This document shows positions 43,176-52,461 of a stretch of DNA of 64,000 bases, piece by piece. Below the pieces are notes generated by a model. It worked only from the letters and a program-made list of their open reading frames with translations. It did not search any database and was not told the DNA's origin. The DNA is from Bacteroidetes bacterium HGW-Bacteroidetes-5. GTDB lineage: Bacteria; Bacteroidota; Bacteroidia; Bacteroidales; UBA932. The DNA lies in NCBI GenBank assembly GCA_002842515.1, contig PHDC01000001.1, positions 496,001 through 560,000 of the forward strand. The letters run 5' to 3'. The first letter of the stretch is position 1. Each line of letters starts with the position of its first letter. Made by a program: the position numbers and the translations under genes.

Positions 43176-43697
43176 TTAGTTTAATAAATCTTTGAGCTTT
43201 CCGAATGGAGATCCGGAATCCTCTTCCGGAACAGTGGTTCGGCTGTAAGCTCCTAGTTTTCTTATCATTTCGGGATTACAATCTCCCTCGTTGTGTACTC
43301 TTTGAATGGGCAGTGCCAGACAAATATAGTCATATAAAAACTGCTTCAGGTTTAGTTCACTCTCATTCGGGTCTAATGTTAAAACCTCTTCATTGTCCTC
43401 CTCCTGTACAGTTTTGACAAACTTAACAATCAGTTTCGCCTCTGTCTCCAGCTTCTGTTCCAACTCATCTAGACATCTGTCGCACTCGGTTCTTACCACT
43501 CCTTCAATCAATGCCTTTACCTCTAGAAGCAATGTGCTTCTCTCAATATCAAGAGAGATATTTAGATCTGCACCCAGAATATCTCTATTTTCATACTCTT
43601 CAAAGAAACTGTTGTCAATTGTTAAATCGAAACTGTGTTTACCAATTGACATCCCTTTTATCGGGATAATGTAGTCTCTGTTACTTGCTTTAGTCAT
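43176..43697 (-). CDS. yceD: DUF177 / YceD family protein
   Basis: 173 residues. The family's conserved cysteines are present: ECDRCLDEL near the middle and EGDCNPEM near the C-terminus, and the gene lies directly before rpmF as usual. YceD-type proteins are linked to 23S rRNA accumulation in plants and bacteria; molecular role otherwise unclear. It is followed by rpmF and fabH on the same strand and lies 52 bp downstream of typA. Confidence 0.88.
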   Translation of the reverse strand: MTKASNRDYIIPIKGMSIGKHSFDLTIDNSFFEEYENRDILGADLNISLDIERSTLLLEVKALIEGVVRTECDRCLDELEQKLETEAKLIVKFVKTVQEEDNEEVLTLDPNESELNLKQFLYDYICLALPIQRVHNEGDCNPEMIRKLGAYSRTTVPEEDSGSPFGKLKDLLN

Positions 43698-43749
43698 AAA
43701 GGAAATGAGCCCGCAAAGTTAATCTATTTTTTTAAACTAGCAACCCCTG

Positions 43750-45546
43750 TTAACCCTTTCTTCTCTTTCTTTCATTCTCATCCAAATATATCTTCCTCAA
43801 GCGTATTGACTTAGGTGTAACCTCTACCAGCTCATCCTCCTGGATGTACTCCAAAGCCTCCTCAAGGGAGAACTCAACCGGAGGCGGAAGAACAACTTTA
43901 TCGTCTGTTCCGGAGGCACGAACATTAGTCAGTTTCTTTGTTTTGCAGAGGTTGATTCCGATATCGTCCCCTCTTGTATTCTCTCCCACAACCTGACCGC
44001 CGTATATCTCCTCTCCGGGATGGATAAAAAAGCGCCCTCTGTCCTGAAGTTTGTCCATTGAATATGCAATGGCAATACCTGTTTCGATTGCAATCAAAGA
44101 GCCGTTGGTTCTCTTTTCAATCTCACCTTTAAATGGCTCATAGCCTTTAAATCTGTGTGATACCACTGCCTCGCCCTGAGTAGCAGTCATAAGATTGCTT
44201 CTTAGCCCTATCAGCCCCCTTGCAGGAATATCAAAATCAAGATGTACCCTCTCTGCCCTGTGCTCCATATGCAAAAGTGTCCCCTTTCTTCTGGTAACCA
44301 TTTCTATAGCTCTTCCCACCAGCTCCTCCGGCAGATCAATTGTGAGATGCTCCACAGGTTCACAACGAATTCCGTTTATATTTTTGTCCAGAACTTTCGG
44401 CTGACCAACCTGTATCTCAAACCCTTCGCGGCGCATTGTCTCTATTAAAACAGAGAGGTGAAGTACTCCTCTGCCATTAACCACAAATGAATCTGCTGTT
44501 TGACCATCCTTAACCTTTAGAGCAAGATTCTTCTCCAGCTCCTTCTCCAACCTCTCCTTTAGGTGTCTTGAAGTAACAAATTTACCCTCTCGTCCAAAGA
44601 ATGGTGAGTCATTAATGGTAAATAGCATACTCATAGTAGGTTCGTCTACGGCAATTGTAGGAAGTGCTTCCGGAAATTCAAAATCTGCAATTGTGTCTCC
44701 TATCTCGAACCCCTCTATTCCGACAACGGCACATATATCTCCGCTCCTTACCTCGGTCACTTTTACCTTCTCCAAACCCTCAAAGACCATCAAATCCCGT
44801 ATGCGACTCTTCTCGATTGAGCCGTCTCGCTTGCAAAGAGAGACCTGCATATTGGCCTTTAAAATTCCTCTGTGAATTCTTCCGACGGCAATTCTGCCTA
44901 CATAAGGAGAGTATTCAAGCGATGAGATTAGCATCTGAGGTGTGCCCTCGTTGAACTCCGAACCAGGAATTGCTTCTATAATTGTATCAAGAAGAGCCGT
45001 TATATCTGTGGTTGGTTTTCTCCAGTCCAGCGACATCCATCCCTGCTTTGCACTACCATAGACAGTTTTAAAATCTAACTGCTCCTCGGTAGCGTTAAGT
45101 GAGAACATCAGGTCAAAAACCTGCTCATTAACCTCATCCGGCCTGCAGTTTGGTTTATCAACCTTATTTATGACAACTATAGCCTTTTTACCCATTCCTA
45201 TCGCCTTGGATAGCACAAACCTGGTTTGCGGCATAGTTCCTTCAAATGCATCTACAAGAAGCAGAACACCGTCTGCCATATTCAAGACCCTCTCAACTTC
45301 GCCACCGAAGTCTGCGTGACCCGGTGTGTCAATGATGTTAATCTTGTAGTCTTTGTAAGGAACCGACACATTCTTTGCCAGAATGGTTATCCCCCTTTCT
45401 CTCTCAAGATCATTGTTATCTAGTATCAACTCCCCCATTTTTCCGGCATCCCTGAAAAGCATTGCCTGGAGGATCATTCTGTCCACTAAAGTGGTTTTGC
45501 CATGGTCAACGTGAGCGATAATGGCAATATTGCGTATTTTCTGCAT
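43750..45546 (-). CDS. typA: Ribosome-associated GTPase TypA/BipA
   Basis: 598 residues, the normal length. G domain motifs: AHVDHGKTTLVD (P loop), RERGITI (switch I), DTPGHADFGGEVERV (G3), VINKVDKP (G4). EF-G-like domains follow, and the C-terminal domain contains GLIGLRSNLMTAT and TRGDDIGINLCK. It binds 70S ribosomes and helps assembly of the large subunit under stress or cold. Divergent from guaA, with a symmetric pair of -7 elements between them. Confidence 0.96.
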   Translation of the reverse strand: MQKIRNIAIIAHVDHGKTTLVDRMILQAMLFRDAGKMGELILDNNDLERERGITILAKNVSVPYKDYKINIIDTPGHADFGGEVERVLNMADGVLLLVDAFEGTMPQTRFVLSKAIGMGKKAIVVINKVDKPNCRPDEVNEQVFDLMFSLNATEEQLDFKTVYGSAKQGWMSLDWRKPTTDITALLDTIIEAIPGSEFNEGTPQMLISSLEYSPYVGRIAVGRIHRGILKANMQVSLCKRDGSIEKSRIRDLMVFEGLEKVKVTEVRSGDICAVVGIEGFEIGDTIADFEFPEALPTIAVDEPTMSMLFTINDSPFFGREGKFVTSRHLKERLEKELEKNLALKVKDGQTADSFVVNGRGVLHLSVLIETMRREGFEIQVGQPKVLDKNINGIRCEPVEHLTIDLPEELVGRAIEMVTRRKGTLLHMEHRAERVHLDFDIPARGLIGLRSNLMTATQGEAVVSHRFKGYEPFKGEIEKRTNGSLIAIETGIAIAYSMDKLQDRGRFFIHPGEEIYGGQVVGENTRGDDIGINLCKTKKLTNVRASGTDDKVVLPPPVEFSLEEALEYIQEDELVEVTPKSIRLRKIYLDENERKRRKG

Positions 45547-45557
45547 AATAATTAGGG

Positions 45558-45587
45558 CGCAAAAGTAGAAAAAATATTACTTTTGCG
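45558..45587. promoter_or_regulatory. Mirrored -7 elements of typA and guaA
   Basis: CGCAAAAGTA (45558-45567) and TACTTTTGCG (45578-45587) are a perfect 10-bp inverted repeat. Each arm holds TACTTTTG, a -7 match, one per strand, pointing away from each other. typA would have a leader of about 7 nt and guaA one of about 23 nt. Confidence 0.6.
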
Positions 45588-45614
45588 GATTAAATTTATG
45601 AAAATAATCCTCTT

Positions 45615-47144
45615 ATGGTTGAAAAAATTCTTATAATAGACTTTGGTTCTCAGTTTACTCAGCTGATAGGGCGCAGGTTAAGAGAGTTAAATGTTTATTG
45701 CGAAATTGTTCCTTTTAATAAAATTCCTGAACTCGGAGAGGATGTAAAGGGGATTATTCTTTCCGGAAGTCCCTTTTCGGTCAGAGATACTATGGCACCT
45801 ACCGTAAATCTTGATGGTATAAAAGGAAAATTTCCTCTTCTGGCTATCTGTTATGGTGCACAATATCTTGCCCACCACTATGGTGGTGAAGTAAACACCT
45901 CACTGGCAAAAGAGTACGGCAGAGCAATTCTCTCAGTTAATGACAACAGCTGCCCACTTTTCAAAGGAATCGCCTCAACTTCACAAGTTTGGATGTCTCA
46001 CGGAGATACTATTGCAAAATTACCGGAGGGAGCTGTTCCGGTTGCATCAACTCGCGACATCGATAATGCTGCATATAGAATTGATGGAGAGAATACATTT
46101 GCACTTCAGTTCCACCCCGAAGTTTACCATACAGAGCAGGGAGCTGCTATTCTGGAGAACTTTGTAAAAGGAATCTGCAAATGCAAAGGCGACTGGACCC
46201 CAACTTCTTTCATTGAGAGCACAGTTAAGGAGCTAAAAGAGAAGATTGCAGATGAGAAGGTTGTTCTCGGTCTTTCGGGAGGAGTCGACTCCACTGTAGC
46301 TGCAGTCCTGTTACATAGAGCAATAGGCAAACATCTCCACTGTATTTTTGTAGATAATGGGTTGCTCCGTAAAGATGAGTTTGAGAGTGTTTTACACTCA
46401 TACAAAGATATGGGTCTGAATGTGACCGGGGTAGATGCCTCAGCACTTTTTATGGATGCCCTTAAGGGTGTTTCGGATCCTGAGCTTAAAAGGAAGGCAA
46501 TTGGAAAGGTATTTATAGATGTATTTGATAGTGAGTCTCATAAAATAGAGAATGCCAAGTGGCTTGCACAGGGGACTATATATCCCGATGTCATTGAGTC
46601 CGTATCTGTAAACGGACCATCTGCAACAATTAAGTCACATCACAATGTTGGTGGTCTTCCGGATTTTATGAAACTTAAAATTGTAGAACCATTGAGGTCA
46701 CTCTTTAAAGATGAGGTTCGTCGTGTAGGGAGGGCGTTAGGCATTAAGAATGAACTTATATCACGTCATCCTTTTCCTGGTCCAGGTCTTGGCATTCGGG
46801 TGTTGGGTGAAGTTACAGAGGAGAAATTATCCATCCTAAAGGAGGCAGATTATATTTTTATTAACCTGCTTCGTGAACATAACCTCTACAACGAGGTTTG
46901 GCAGGCAGTAACAGTTTTACTTCCAATCAAGAGCGTCGGGGTTATGGGAGACGAGAGAACCTATGAATATACAATTGCACTGCGTGCAGTTACATCAACT
47001 GACGGAATGACAGCAGACTGGGTACACCTACCCTATGAATTTCTGGCGAAAGTTTCAAATGACATCATAAATAAAGTTAAAGGAGTTAACAGGGTTGTAT
47101 ATGACATCTCCTCAAAACCACCTGCAACTATTGAGTGGGAGTAA
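45615..47144 (+). CDS. guaA: GMP synthase (glutamine-hydrolysing)
   Basis: 509 residues. N-terminal class I amidotransferase: [18 protein letters not shown], nucleophile in [23 protein letters not shown] with H and E. PP-loop ATP pyrophosphatase: [15 protein letters not shown]-terminal dimerisation domain ends [16 protein letters not shown], the standard GuaA terminus. It makes GMP from XMP. The gene ends at a perfect terminator. Confidence 0.97.
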   Translation: MVEKILIIDFGSQFTQLIGRRLRELNVYCEIVPFNKIPELGEDVKGIILSGSPFSVRDTMAPTVNLDGIKGKFPLLAICYGAQYLAHHYGGEVNTSLAKEYGRAILSVNDNSCPLFKGIASTSQVWMSHGDTIAKLPEGAVPVASTRDIDNAAYRIDGENTFALQFHPEVYHTEQGAAILENFVKGICKCKGDWTPTSFIESTVKELKEKIADEKVVLGLSGGVDSTVAAVLLHRAIGKHLHCIFVDNGLLRKDEFESVLHSYKDMGLNVTGVDASALFMDALKGVSDPELKRKAIGKVFIDVFDSESHKIENAKWLAQGTIYPDVIESVSVNGPSATIKSHHNVGGLPDFMKLKIVEPLRSLFKDEVRRVGRALGIKNELISRHPFPGPGLGIRVLGEVTEEKLSILKEADYIFINLLREHNLYNEVWQAVTVLLPIKSVGVMGDERTYEYTIALRAVTSTDGMTADWVHLPYEFLAKVSNDIINKVKGVNRVVYDISSKPPATIEWE

Positions 47145-47147
47145 GAT

Positions 47148-47183
47148 AAAAAAAGGTGTTCCCGTTCGGGAACACCTTTTTTT
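47148..47183. terminator. Bidirectional terminator, guaA / small lipoprotein
   Basis: AAAAAAAGGTGTTCCC, loop GTTC, then GGGAACACCTTTTTTT: perfect stem with A-run before and T-run after, so it works on both strands between the convergent genes. Confidence 0.92.
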
Positions 47184-47198
47184 AGATAAAGTAAAGGA

Positions 47199-47375
47199 TT
47201 ACTGAACTACAGTCTCTACTTTTGTGCTGTCAGTTGCTGCAACTGCTGTGCTGTCAGTTACTACCTTTGTAGTGTCAGCAGCTACTTCAACAACCTCTTC
47301 TGTTTTTGCTGCATTGCTGCCACAAGATGTTAGGGCAAATCCTGCCAACAGGAGTAGTGCGAAAAATTTTTTCAT
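47199..47375 (-). CDS. Small lipoprotein with threonine/valine-rich tail
   Basis: 58 residues from the ATG at 47375. A signal peptide ends in FALTSC, a lipobox, leaving a mature tail of about 40 residues made of loose repeats such as VADTTKVVTDSTAVAATDSTKV. The longer frame to 47417 is rejected because it runs into the -7 element. Probably a surface or periplasmic lipoprotein; no known family. Cross-strand ORFs here are shadows. Confidence 0.75.
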   Translation of the reverse strand: MKKFFALLLLAGFALTSCGSNAAKTEEVVEVAADTTKVVTDSTAVAATDSTKVETVVQ

Positions 47376-47414
47376 TTTTTTGGTGTTTGTTTTGTGGTTA
47401 ATTAAAATCGACCG

Positions 47415-47422
47415 CAAATTTA
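47415..47422 (-). promoter_or_regulatory. -7 promoter element of the small lipoprotein
   Basis: TAAATTTG on the minus strand, 40 bp before the ATG at 47375. It places transcription start near 47409. Confidence 0.5.
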
Positions 47423-47439
47423 GAAGTTTTTTTTAATTC

Positions 47440-49356
47440 CTAAAAATTTATATCAATCCCTGCTGAAATAATCACTCCCGGCATCGGAAATCCCTCATTA
47501 ACAGAGTACGATACACCTGTAATATTATCACCATTAATAAAAAACCGAGTATCCAGAGTTCCTATTAACCTTCTGTATGAGCCTCTTAGATTAAACAGGA
47601 GATAGTTCTCCTGTAGCTTTGTTGCCCTATTCAGGTATAACCCTCCAATATATTGACTATTAACGTTTAATGTAAACGGCCCCGGAGAGTAATCCATTGA
47701 GAGATAGAGCTTGTGTTTTGGAGCCGCAAGAAGTGGCTTACTGGTATTAAGATAGCTATAATTTATATCTGCCCTTAGATTTGGTTTTACTCTGTAACTG
47801 GCCATAATCTCAAATCCACTATTATCAAAATATCCAGTGTTTAAATTTTTAGGGATACCATTAATCCTCACTGTCTCTATCATATTCCATCCATCTATGT
47901 AAAAAAGAGATAGCTCTGCACTCAGGTTTGAATTCAACATTGTCTGCCCTACCGACAGCTCAAAATTGACCATACTTTCGGGCATCAGATTGGGATTCTG
48001 AGGGGGAAACATATACATTTCACGAATATTGGGACTCCTGTACCCTTTCGATATTGAACCTTTAATTACATTGTTCTTAAATGCCTTAACCGTTAGCCCT
48101 ATCTGAGGTACCCATTCACTCAAGAATGAGGAGCTGTATTCAAATCTTAAGCCTCCGTTAATTGTTAACATATCGAAGAACTCCTGCTGAATAATGAAAT
48201 AACCTGCTGTTTCGTGAACATTTCTGTTTGCAAGATTTGTATTTATACCGGTAGAGATATCGGAGTTCCAGGCCTTTCCTCCCCAGTTCTTATAATCAAA
48301 GCCTACAGTGAAAGAGTTTCCTTTAAAGATTCGAAGGTTCTCATATAACATTACCCCGTAATTATGGTCTTGTGAATTAAAGAGATAGCTCTTTGGTAAC
48401 TCCCCCACTTTGTAACCATCATTAATTTCGTGATCTCCTGCACTTAGAAATATCTGAAGAGCACCGGAACCATATTTGTGGGTATTCTCAAGAGAAATTG
48501 ATGCAGATGCTCTCAAAATATCCATCTCGTTTTGAGTTATAGGATCGTCTTTCCGCCCCGGGTTCTCGTTGTATATCTTAGCGACACTTACGTTCCCCAA
48601 AAGATTGAAATGCTCACCCATTTTATAACCGGCTTTTGCAAATCCATTGGTAATTTTAAAATCCGAATTACTTCTGTGTCCATCGCTTCTGTCGTGGTTT
48701 ATGGAGACAAAACTCGAAAAACGACCTTTGTTGTAGCCATTGTTTACCATATACTTCTGAGTATTGTACGAACCATATGATATCCTTGCCCTGCTCTCTC
48801 TTCCCTCTCCTTCAAACTTTCTTGTAATTATATTTACAACACCTCCCATTGCGTTTGATCCGTAAAGAAGAGATCCCGGCCCGCGAATCACCTCTACCCT
48901 CTCAACATCAGAAGAGACATAAAGGTCTGGCAGGGAATGCCCGAACAGACCGGCCCATTGCGGCTGACCGTCAAAGAGCATAAGAACCTTGTTCCCTTGT
49001 CCTACACCCCTTATGTTTATCTCTCCTGCAGATCCCGATGAGACTCCGAAACCGGTAACACCTCTTTGAGTTACAAAGAGTCCCGGCACCTGCTGAGATA
49101 AAATAGGAAGTAGTGCAGAATTTCCGCCTGACTCAATATCCTCTCTCTCCAAAACAGAGATAGTGAGTGGAACGCTGCTTCTGTTAACCTTGGTTTTATT
49201 GGCAGATATCACTACAGAATTTAAGCTCACAGACTTTAGTGTATCTTTAACTTCAATAGTTTTCTCCTTTTGAGAGGCAAAAAGATTTACCGAAAGTGAT
49301 ATGAGGAGGGTAACCATCCCCATTACTCTTATTTTATAAACTACACGATGCACCAT
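47440..49356 (-). CDS. TonB-dependent receptor
   Basis: 638 residues. Signal peptide (MGMVTLLISLSVNLFASQ), then a plug domain: VLEREDIES, INIRGVGQGNKVLMLFDGQP, VERVEVIRGPGSLLYGSNAMGGVVNIIT. The 22-strand barrel follows and ends in an aromatic/charged strand (SAGIDINF). No carboxypeptidase-like N-terminal domain, no SusD partner. The size and plug resemble siderophore, haem or cobalamin receptors rather than SusC glycan importers; the ligand is not predictable. It lies after xerD on the same strand with its own -7 element. Confidence 0.88.
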   Translation of the reverse strand: MVHRVVYKIRVMGMVTLLISLSVNLFASQKEKTIEVKDTLKSVSLNSVVISANKTKVNRSSVPLTISVLEREDIESGGNSALLPILSQQVPGLFVTQRGVTGFGVSSGSAGEINIRGVGQGNKVLMLFDGQPQWAGLFGHSLPDLYVSSDVERVEVIRGPGSLLYGSNAMGGVVNIITRKFEGEGRESRARISYGSYNTQKYMVNNGYNKGRFSSFVSINHDRSDGHRSNSDFKITNGFAKAGYKMGEHFNLLGNVSVAKIYNENPGRKDDPITQNEMDILRASASISLENTHKYGSGALQIFLSAGDHEINDGYKVGELPKSYLFNSQDHNYGVMLYENLRIFKGNSFTVGFDYKNWGGKAWNSDISTGINTNLANRNVHETAGYFIIQQEFFDMLTINGGLRFEYSSSFLSEWVPQIGLTVKAFKNNVIKGSISKGYRSPNIREMYMFPPQNPNLMPESMVNFELSVGQTMLNSNLSAELSLFYIDGWNMIETVRINGIPKNLNTGYFDNSGFEIMASYRVKPNLRADINYSYLNTSKPLLAAPKHKLYLSMDYSPGPFTLNVNSQYIGGLYLNRATKLQENYLLFNLRGSYRRLIGTLDTRFFINGDNITGVSYSVNEGFPMPGVIISAGIDINF

Positions 49357-49394
49357 CTTTATATACTAATTAACAATCCTGTTTTATGAAAGTG

Positions 49395-49402
49395 CAAATA
49401 TA
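49395..49402 (-). promoter_or_regulatory. -7 promoter element of the TonB receptor
   Basis: TATATTTG on the minus strand, 39 bp before the ATG at 49356, inside the 60-bp gap behind xerD. Confidence 0.5.
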
Positions 49403-49416
49403 ATATCTTAGTTGGA

Positions 49417-50349
49417 TTAATCTAATCGCCTCTTTTCTGCTCTTGGGTGGCATCGGAGAATGCTCTCTCTCCATTTTTCACTATTAACGTGAGTATAAAT
49501 TTCGGTTGTAAGAATGCTTTCGTGACCCAGCATCTCCTGAACAACTCTGAGATCTGCACCATTTTCTACCATATGGGTTGCGAATGAGTGGCGAAATGTA
49601 TGAGGTGAAATCTCTTTTAGAATGCCCGCTCTGTTACTCTCCTTTTTTATGATAAGAAAAATCATCTCTCTTGATAATTTAGAGCCTCGTCTGTTAAGAA
49701 AAAGAGTATCCTGTGCGTTTTTGGCAATATTCATAAACTTCCTTTGAGAGAGATAAAAGTTGACAGCCTCAATAGCCGGAACTCCTACCGGAATAAGTCT
49801 CTGTTTGCTCCCTTTTCCCACTACTCTTATAAAACCCTCATTAAAAAACAGGTCTGATATTCTTAAATTTACCAGCTCACTTACCCTCATCCCGCAAGAG
49901 TATAGCATCTCAATAATGGCTCTGTTTCTATGCCCTTCCGCAACGGAGAGATCTATTCCGCTAAGAATATTCTCTATCTCCTCAACCGATAGGACAATAG
50001 GCAGATAGGGTTTAACTTTCGGCGAATCCAGCATCTCTGCAACACTCTCTTCTACAACTCCTTCCATCTCCAGGAATTTATAGAAAGCTCTTAAAGAGCT
50101 TATTAACCTTGCCTGGGAGCGTTTGGAGAGATTTCTGCCAAAGAGTGATGTTATAAAGAGATTGAGAGTATCGGAAGTGGCCCTCTCAAAATTGTTTACT
50201 CCGGATTCATTTGAGGAGCTCTCAAGAAACCTCTCGAGCTTTTTAATATCTGAGCAGTAGGCATCAATAGTGTTTTGAGAGAGAGATCTCTCCAGCCTGA
50301 GATAGGTGGAAAAATCAGTTACCAAATTATTACGAATGGTCTTTTTCAA
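49417..50349 (-). CDS. xerD: Tyrosine recombinase XerD-type
   Basis: 310 residues. N-terminal SAM-like core-binding domain (YLRLERSLSQNTIDAYCSDI), then the catalytic domain with R in CGMRVSELVNLRISD, HTFRHSFATHM (H and R), LGHESILTTEIYTHV (H and the tyrosine nucleophile). Likely the chromosomal dimer-resolution recombinase rather than a phage integrase, since it lies among housekeeping genes and has the XerD-like length. The reading frame begins with TTG at 50349 and has no nearby in-frame ATG. Transcribed divergently from pyk. Confidence 0.9.
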   Translation of the reverse strand: MKKTIRNNLVTDFSTYLRLERSLSQNTIDAYCSDIKKLERFLESSSNESGVNNFERATSDTLNLFITSLFGRNLSKRSQARLISSLRAFYKFLEMEGVVEESVAEMLDSPKVKPYLPIVLSVEEIENILSGIDLSVAEGHRNRAIIEMLYSCGMRVSELVNLRISDLFFNEGFIRVVGKGSKQRLIPVGVPAIEAVNFYLSQRKFMNIAKNAQDTLFLNRRGSKLSREMIFLIIKKESNRAGILKEISPHTFRHSFATHMVENGADLRVVQEMLGHESILTTEIYTHVNSEKWRESILRCHPRAEKRRLD

Positions 50350-50360
50350 ATAAAATGCAT

Positions 50361-50380
50361 TACTTTTGCGTACAAATTTA
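50361..50380. promoter_or_regulatory. Crossing -7 elements of pyk and xerD
   Basis: Plus strand TACTTTTG at 50361-50368 serves pyk (ATG 50389). Minus strand TAAATTTG at 50380-50373 would serve xerD (TTG 50349). The predicted starts, near 50375 and 50366, overlap so that each transcript copies the other's box. Confidence 0.5.
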
Positions 50381-50388
50381 GAAGAATT

Positions 50389-51822
50389 ATGGAGGAAAAG
50401 AAAACGAAAATTATTTGTACCGTGTCGGACAGAAATTGCAGTGTTGAATTTATTGAAACTCTTTATAATGAGGGGATGAATGTGGTGAGAATAAATTCAG
50501 CTCACACAACTCTTGAATCCTCTCTTCCAATTGTAGAAAATACAAGAAAGGTATCGGACAAAATTGCTCTCCTGATTGACACCAAAGGTCCCGAGATCCG
50601 GATAACAAAAATGGTTAACGATTTGGGATTTTCCGTAAAGACGGGTGATGAGGTGATTTTTGAAGATAACCCGCTTGGAGTTTCCGGGAATGGTCTACTC
50701 TATACAAACTATAACAATTTTGTCTCAGAGGTACCTGTAGGATCTCATATCCTTATAGATGACGGAGAGATGTCACTTACCGTTGTTCGGAAAAAGAGCG
50801 GCAGACTTTACTGTATGGCAGATAATCCGGGAATAATCAAAGGGAGAAAGAGTATCAATATTCCCAATGTATCCATAAAACTTCCACCTGTATCTGACAG
50901 AGATAAAGAGTACATTCTCTGGGCTATAGAAAATGACCTCGATTTTATTGCACACTCTTTCGTGAGAAACAAAGAGGATGTTATTGAGATCCAGAAAATT
51001 CTAGACCAACACAAAAGCCACCTCAAGATTATTGCGAAGATCGAGAATCAGGAGGGGGTCAACAATATTGACGAAATTCTCTCTCACTGCTATGGAGTTA
51101 TGGTAGCCCGGGGAGATTTGGGAGTAGAGGTAGAGTATCAGAAAATACCTATTATCCAGAGAAATATAATAAAGAAGTGTCAGGAGAGAAAAAAACCGGT
51201 AATAATAGCTACCCAGATGCTTCATACAATGATAGAGAATCCGAGGCCAACAAGAGCAGAGGTCACCGATGTTGCAAATGCAATCTATCAGGGAACAGAT
51301 GCAGTTATGCTTAGCGGTGAGACTGCAAACGGAAAGTATCCAAAGGAGTCTGTAAGAACTATGGCAAATATCGCGAAAGAGACAGAGAAGGAGCTAAGGC
51401 CATACTATAAACTTGAATTAAAAGACATTACACATCCTGTTGCAGCAGTTCTCAGTTGTCAGCTGGTTAACGCAACCCGTAAATTGCCTATTAAAGCGAT
51501 GGTGTTTGATACCAGAACCGGACGTACAGGCAGATACCTATCTGCATTCAGACCAAAAACTCCAATTTTTGCAATGTGCTATACCCCTCACGTTATGAGA
51601 GAGCTGGCACTTTCATTCGGCGTTTACGCCTACTCTATGGATCCTACCCAAAGCAAGGATAAGTTCATAAAGAGCTCTATAAACACTCTTTTAAAAGATA
51701 ACCGGTTTACTAAAGAGGATGTGATTGGAGTTGTAGGAGGCAGTTTTGGCCCTTCAGCGGGTGCCACCTTTATGGAGATCTGCCCTGCCGGCCATATGAT
51801 AATGGAGGCAAAAGAGAGTTAA
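50389..51822 (+). CDS. pyk: Pyruvate kinase
   Basis: 477 residues from the ATG at 50389; the longer frame covers the xerD start and promoter. Conserved blocks: KIICTVSDRN, VVRINSAHTTLES, LIDTKGPEIR, IIAKIENQEGV (catalytic lysine), MVARGDLGVEV, IATQMLHTMI, DAVMLSGETANGKYP. Converts PEP and ADP to pyruvate and ATP. In typical enzymes the 'MRxNF/S' segment is NFSHG; here it is NSAHT. The last 69 bp overlap the end of nth on the other strand. Confidence 0.95.
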   Translation: MEEKKTKIICTVSDRNCSVEFIETLYNEGMNVVRINSAHTTLESSLPIVENTRKVSDKIALLIDTKGPEIRITKMVNDLGFSVKTGDEVIFEDNPLGVSGNGLLYTNYNNFVSEVPVGSHILIDDGEMSLTVVRKKSGRLYCMADNPGIIKGRKSINIPNVSIKLPPVSDRDKEYILWAIENDLDFIAHSFVRNKEDVIEIQKILDQHKSHLKIIAKIENQEGVNNIDEILSHCYGVMVARGDLGVEVEYQKIPIIQRNIIKKCQERKKPVIIATQMLHTMIENPRPTRAEVTDVANAIYQGTDAVMLSGETANGKYPKESVRTMANIAKETEKELRPYYKLELKDITHPVAAVLSCQLVNATRKLPIKAMVFDTRTGRTGRYLSAFRPKTPIFAMCYTPHVMRELALSFGVYAYSMDPTQSKDKFIKSSINTLLKDNRFTKEDVIGVVGGSFGPSAGATFMEICPAGHMIMEAKES

Positions 51823-52425
51823 CCCGCATATCTCACATTTAGGCTTTCGGGCAACACAAACATAACGTCCGTGAAGTATTAGCCAGTGATGTGCAATTGC
51901 CCGTCTGTCCGAAGGTATATTCTCTGTAAGCTCTTTCTCAACTGCAAGGGGGGTTTCTCCTTTTGATAGTCCAAGACGTCGTGAGATACGAAAGACGTGA
52001 GTGTCCACGGCAATGACAGGTGTGTTGTAAATAACAGATGCAATCACATTTGCGCTCTTTCTTCCCACACCCGGTAACCTTTGGAGCTCTTCAGTATCCT
52101 TAGGTATTACACCTTGAAACTCTGCCACCAGCACTTTAGCCATCTCTGAAAGGTGTTTGCTTTTACTATTTGGATAAGTTACAGAGCTGATATATTTAAA
52201 GATCTCCTGCTCTGTTGCTTTTGACATTGCAAATGGGTCAGGATAGCGTTCAAAAAGTGCAGGGGTTACCAAATTCACCCTTTTATCTGTGCATTGTGCA
52301 GATAATATCACAGATACAGCCAGTTGATATGGGTTTTTATAGTTGAGTTCGCTCTCTGCCTCAGGCATATTATTTTGAAACCACTCCAAAACCTTAAAAT
52401 ACCTCTCTTTTTGACTAATCTTCAT
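51754..52425 (-). CDS. nth: Endonuclease III
   Basis: 223 residues. The DNA glycosylase/AP lyase of base excision repair: helix-hairpin-helix LPGVGRKSANVI with the catalytic lysine, VDTHVFRISRRLGL with the aspartate, and an iron-sulfur loop with cysteines spaced C-x6-C-x2-C-x5-C (CVARKPKCEICGLTLFC). Those cysteines lie near the C-terminus, so the frame down to 51754 is real although it overlaps the pyk 3' end by 69 bp. Start ATG 52425. Follows the ftsE-like gene by 36 bp. Confidence 0.95.
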   Translation of the reverse strand: MKISQKERYFKVLEWFQNNMPEAESELNYKNPYQLAVSVILSAQCTDKRVNLVTPALFERYPDPFAMSKATEQEIFKYISSVTYPNSKSKHLSEMAKVLVAEFQGVIPKDTEELQRLPGVGRKSANVIASVIYNTPVIAVDTHVFRISRRLGLSKGETPLAVEKELTENIPSDRRAIAHHWLILHGRYVCVARKPKCEICGLTLFCLHYHMAGRADLHKGGTR

Positions 52426-52461
52426 AAAGTAATAGAGTAAGATAGAGATATAATGAACATT

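Noticed and set aside
49417..50349. Phage or integrative-element integrase
   Set aside because: No att-like repeats, tRNA junction or mobile genes adjoin it; length and context fit the housekeeping XerD.
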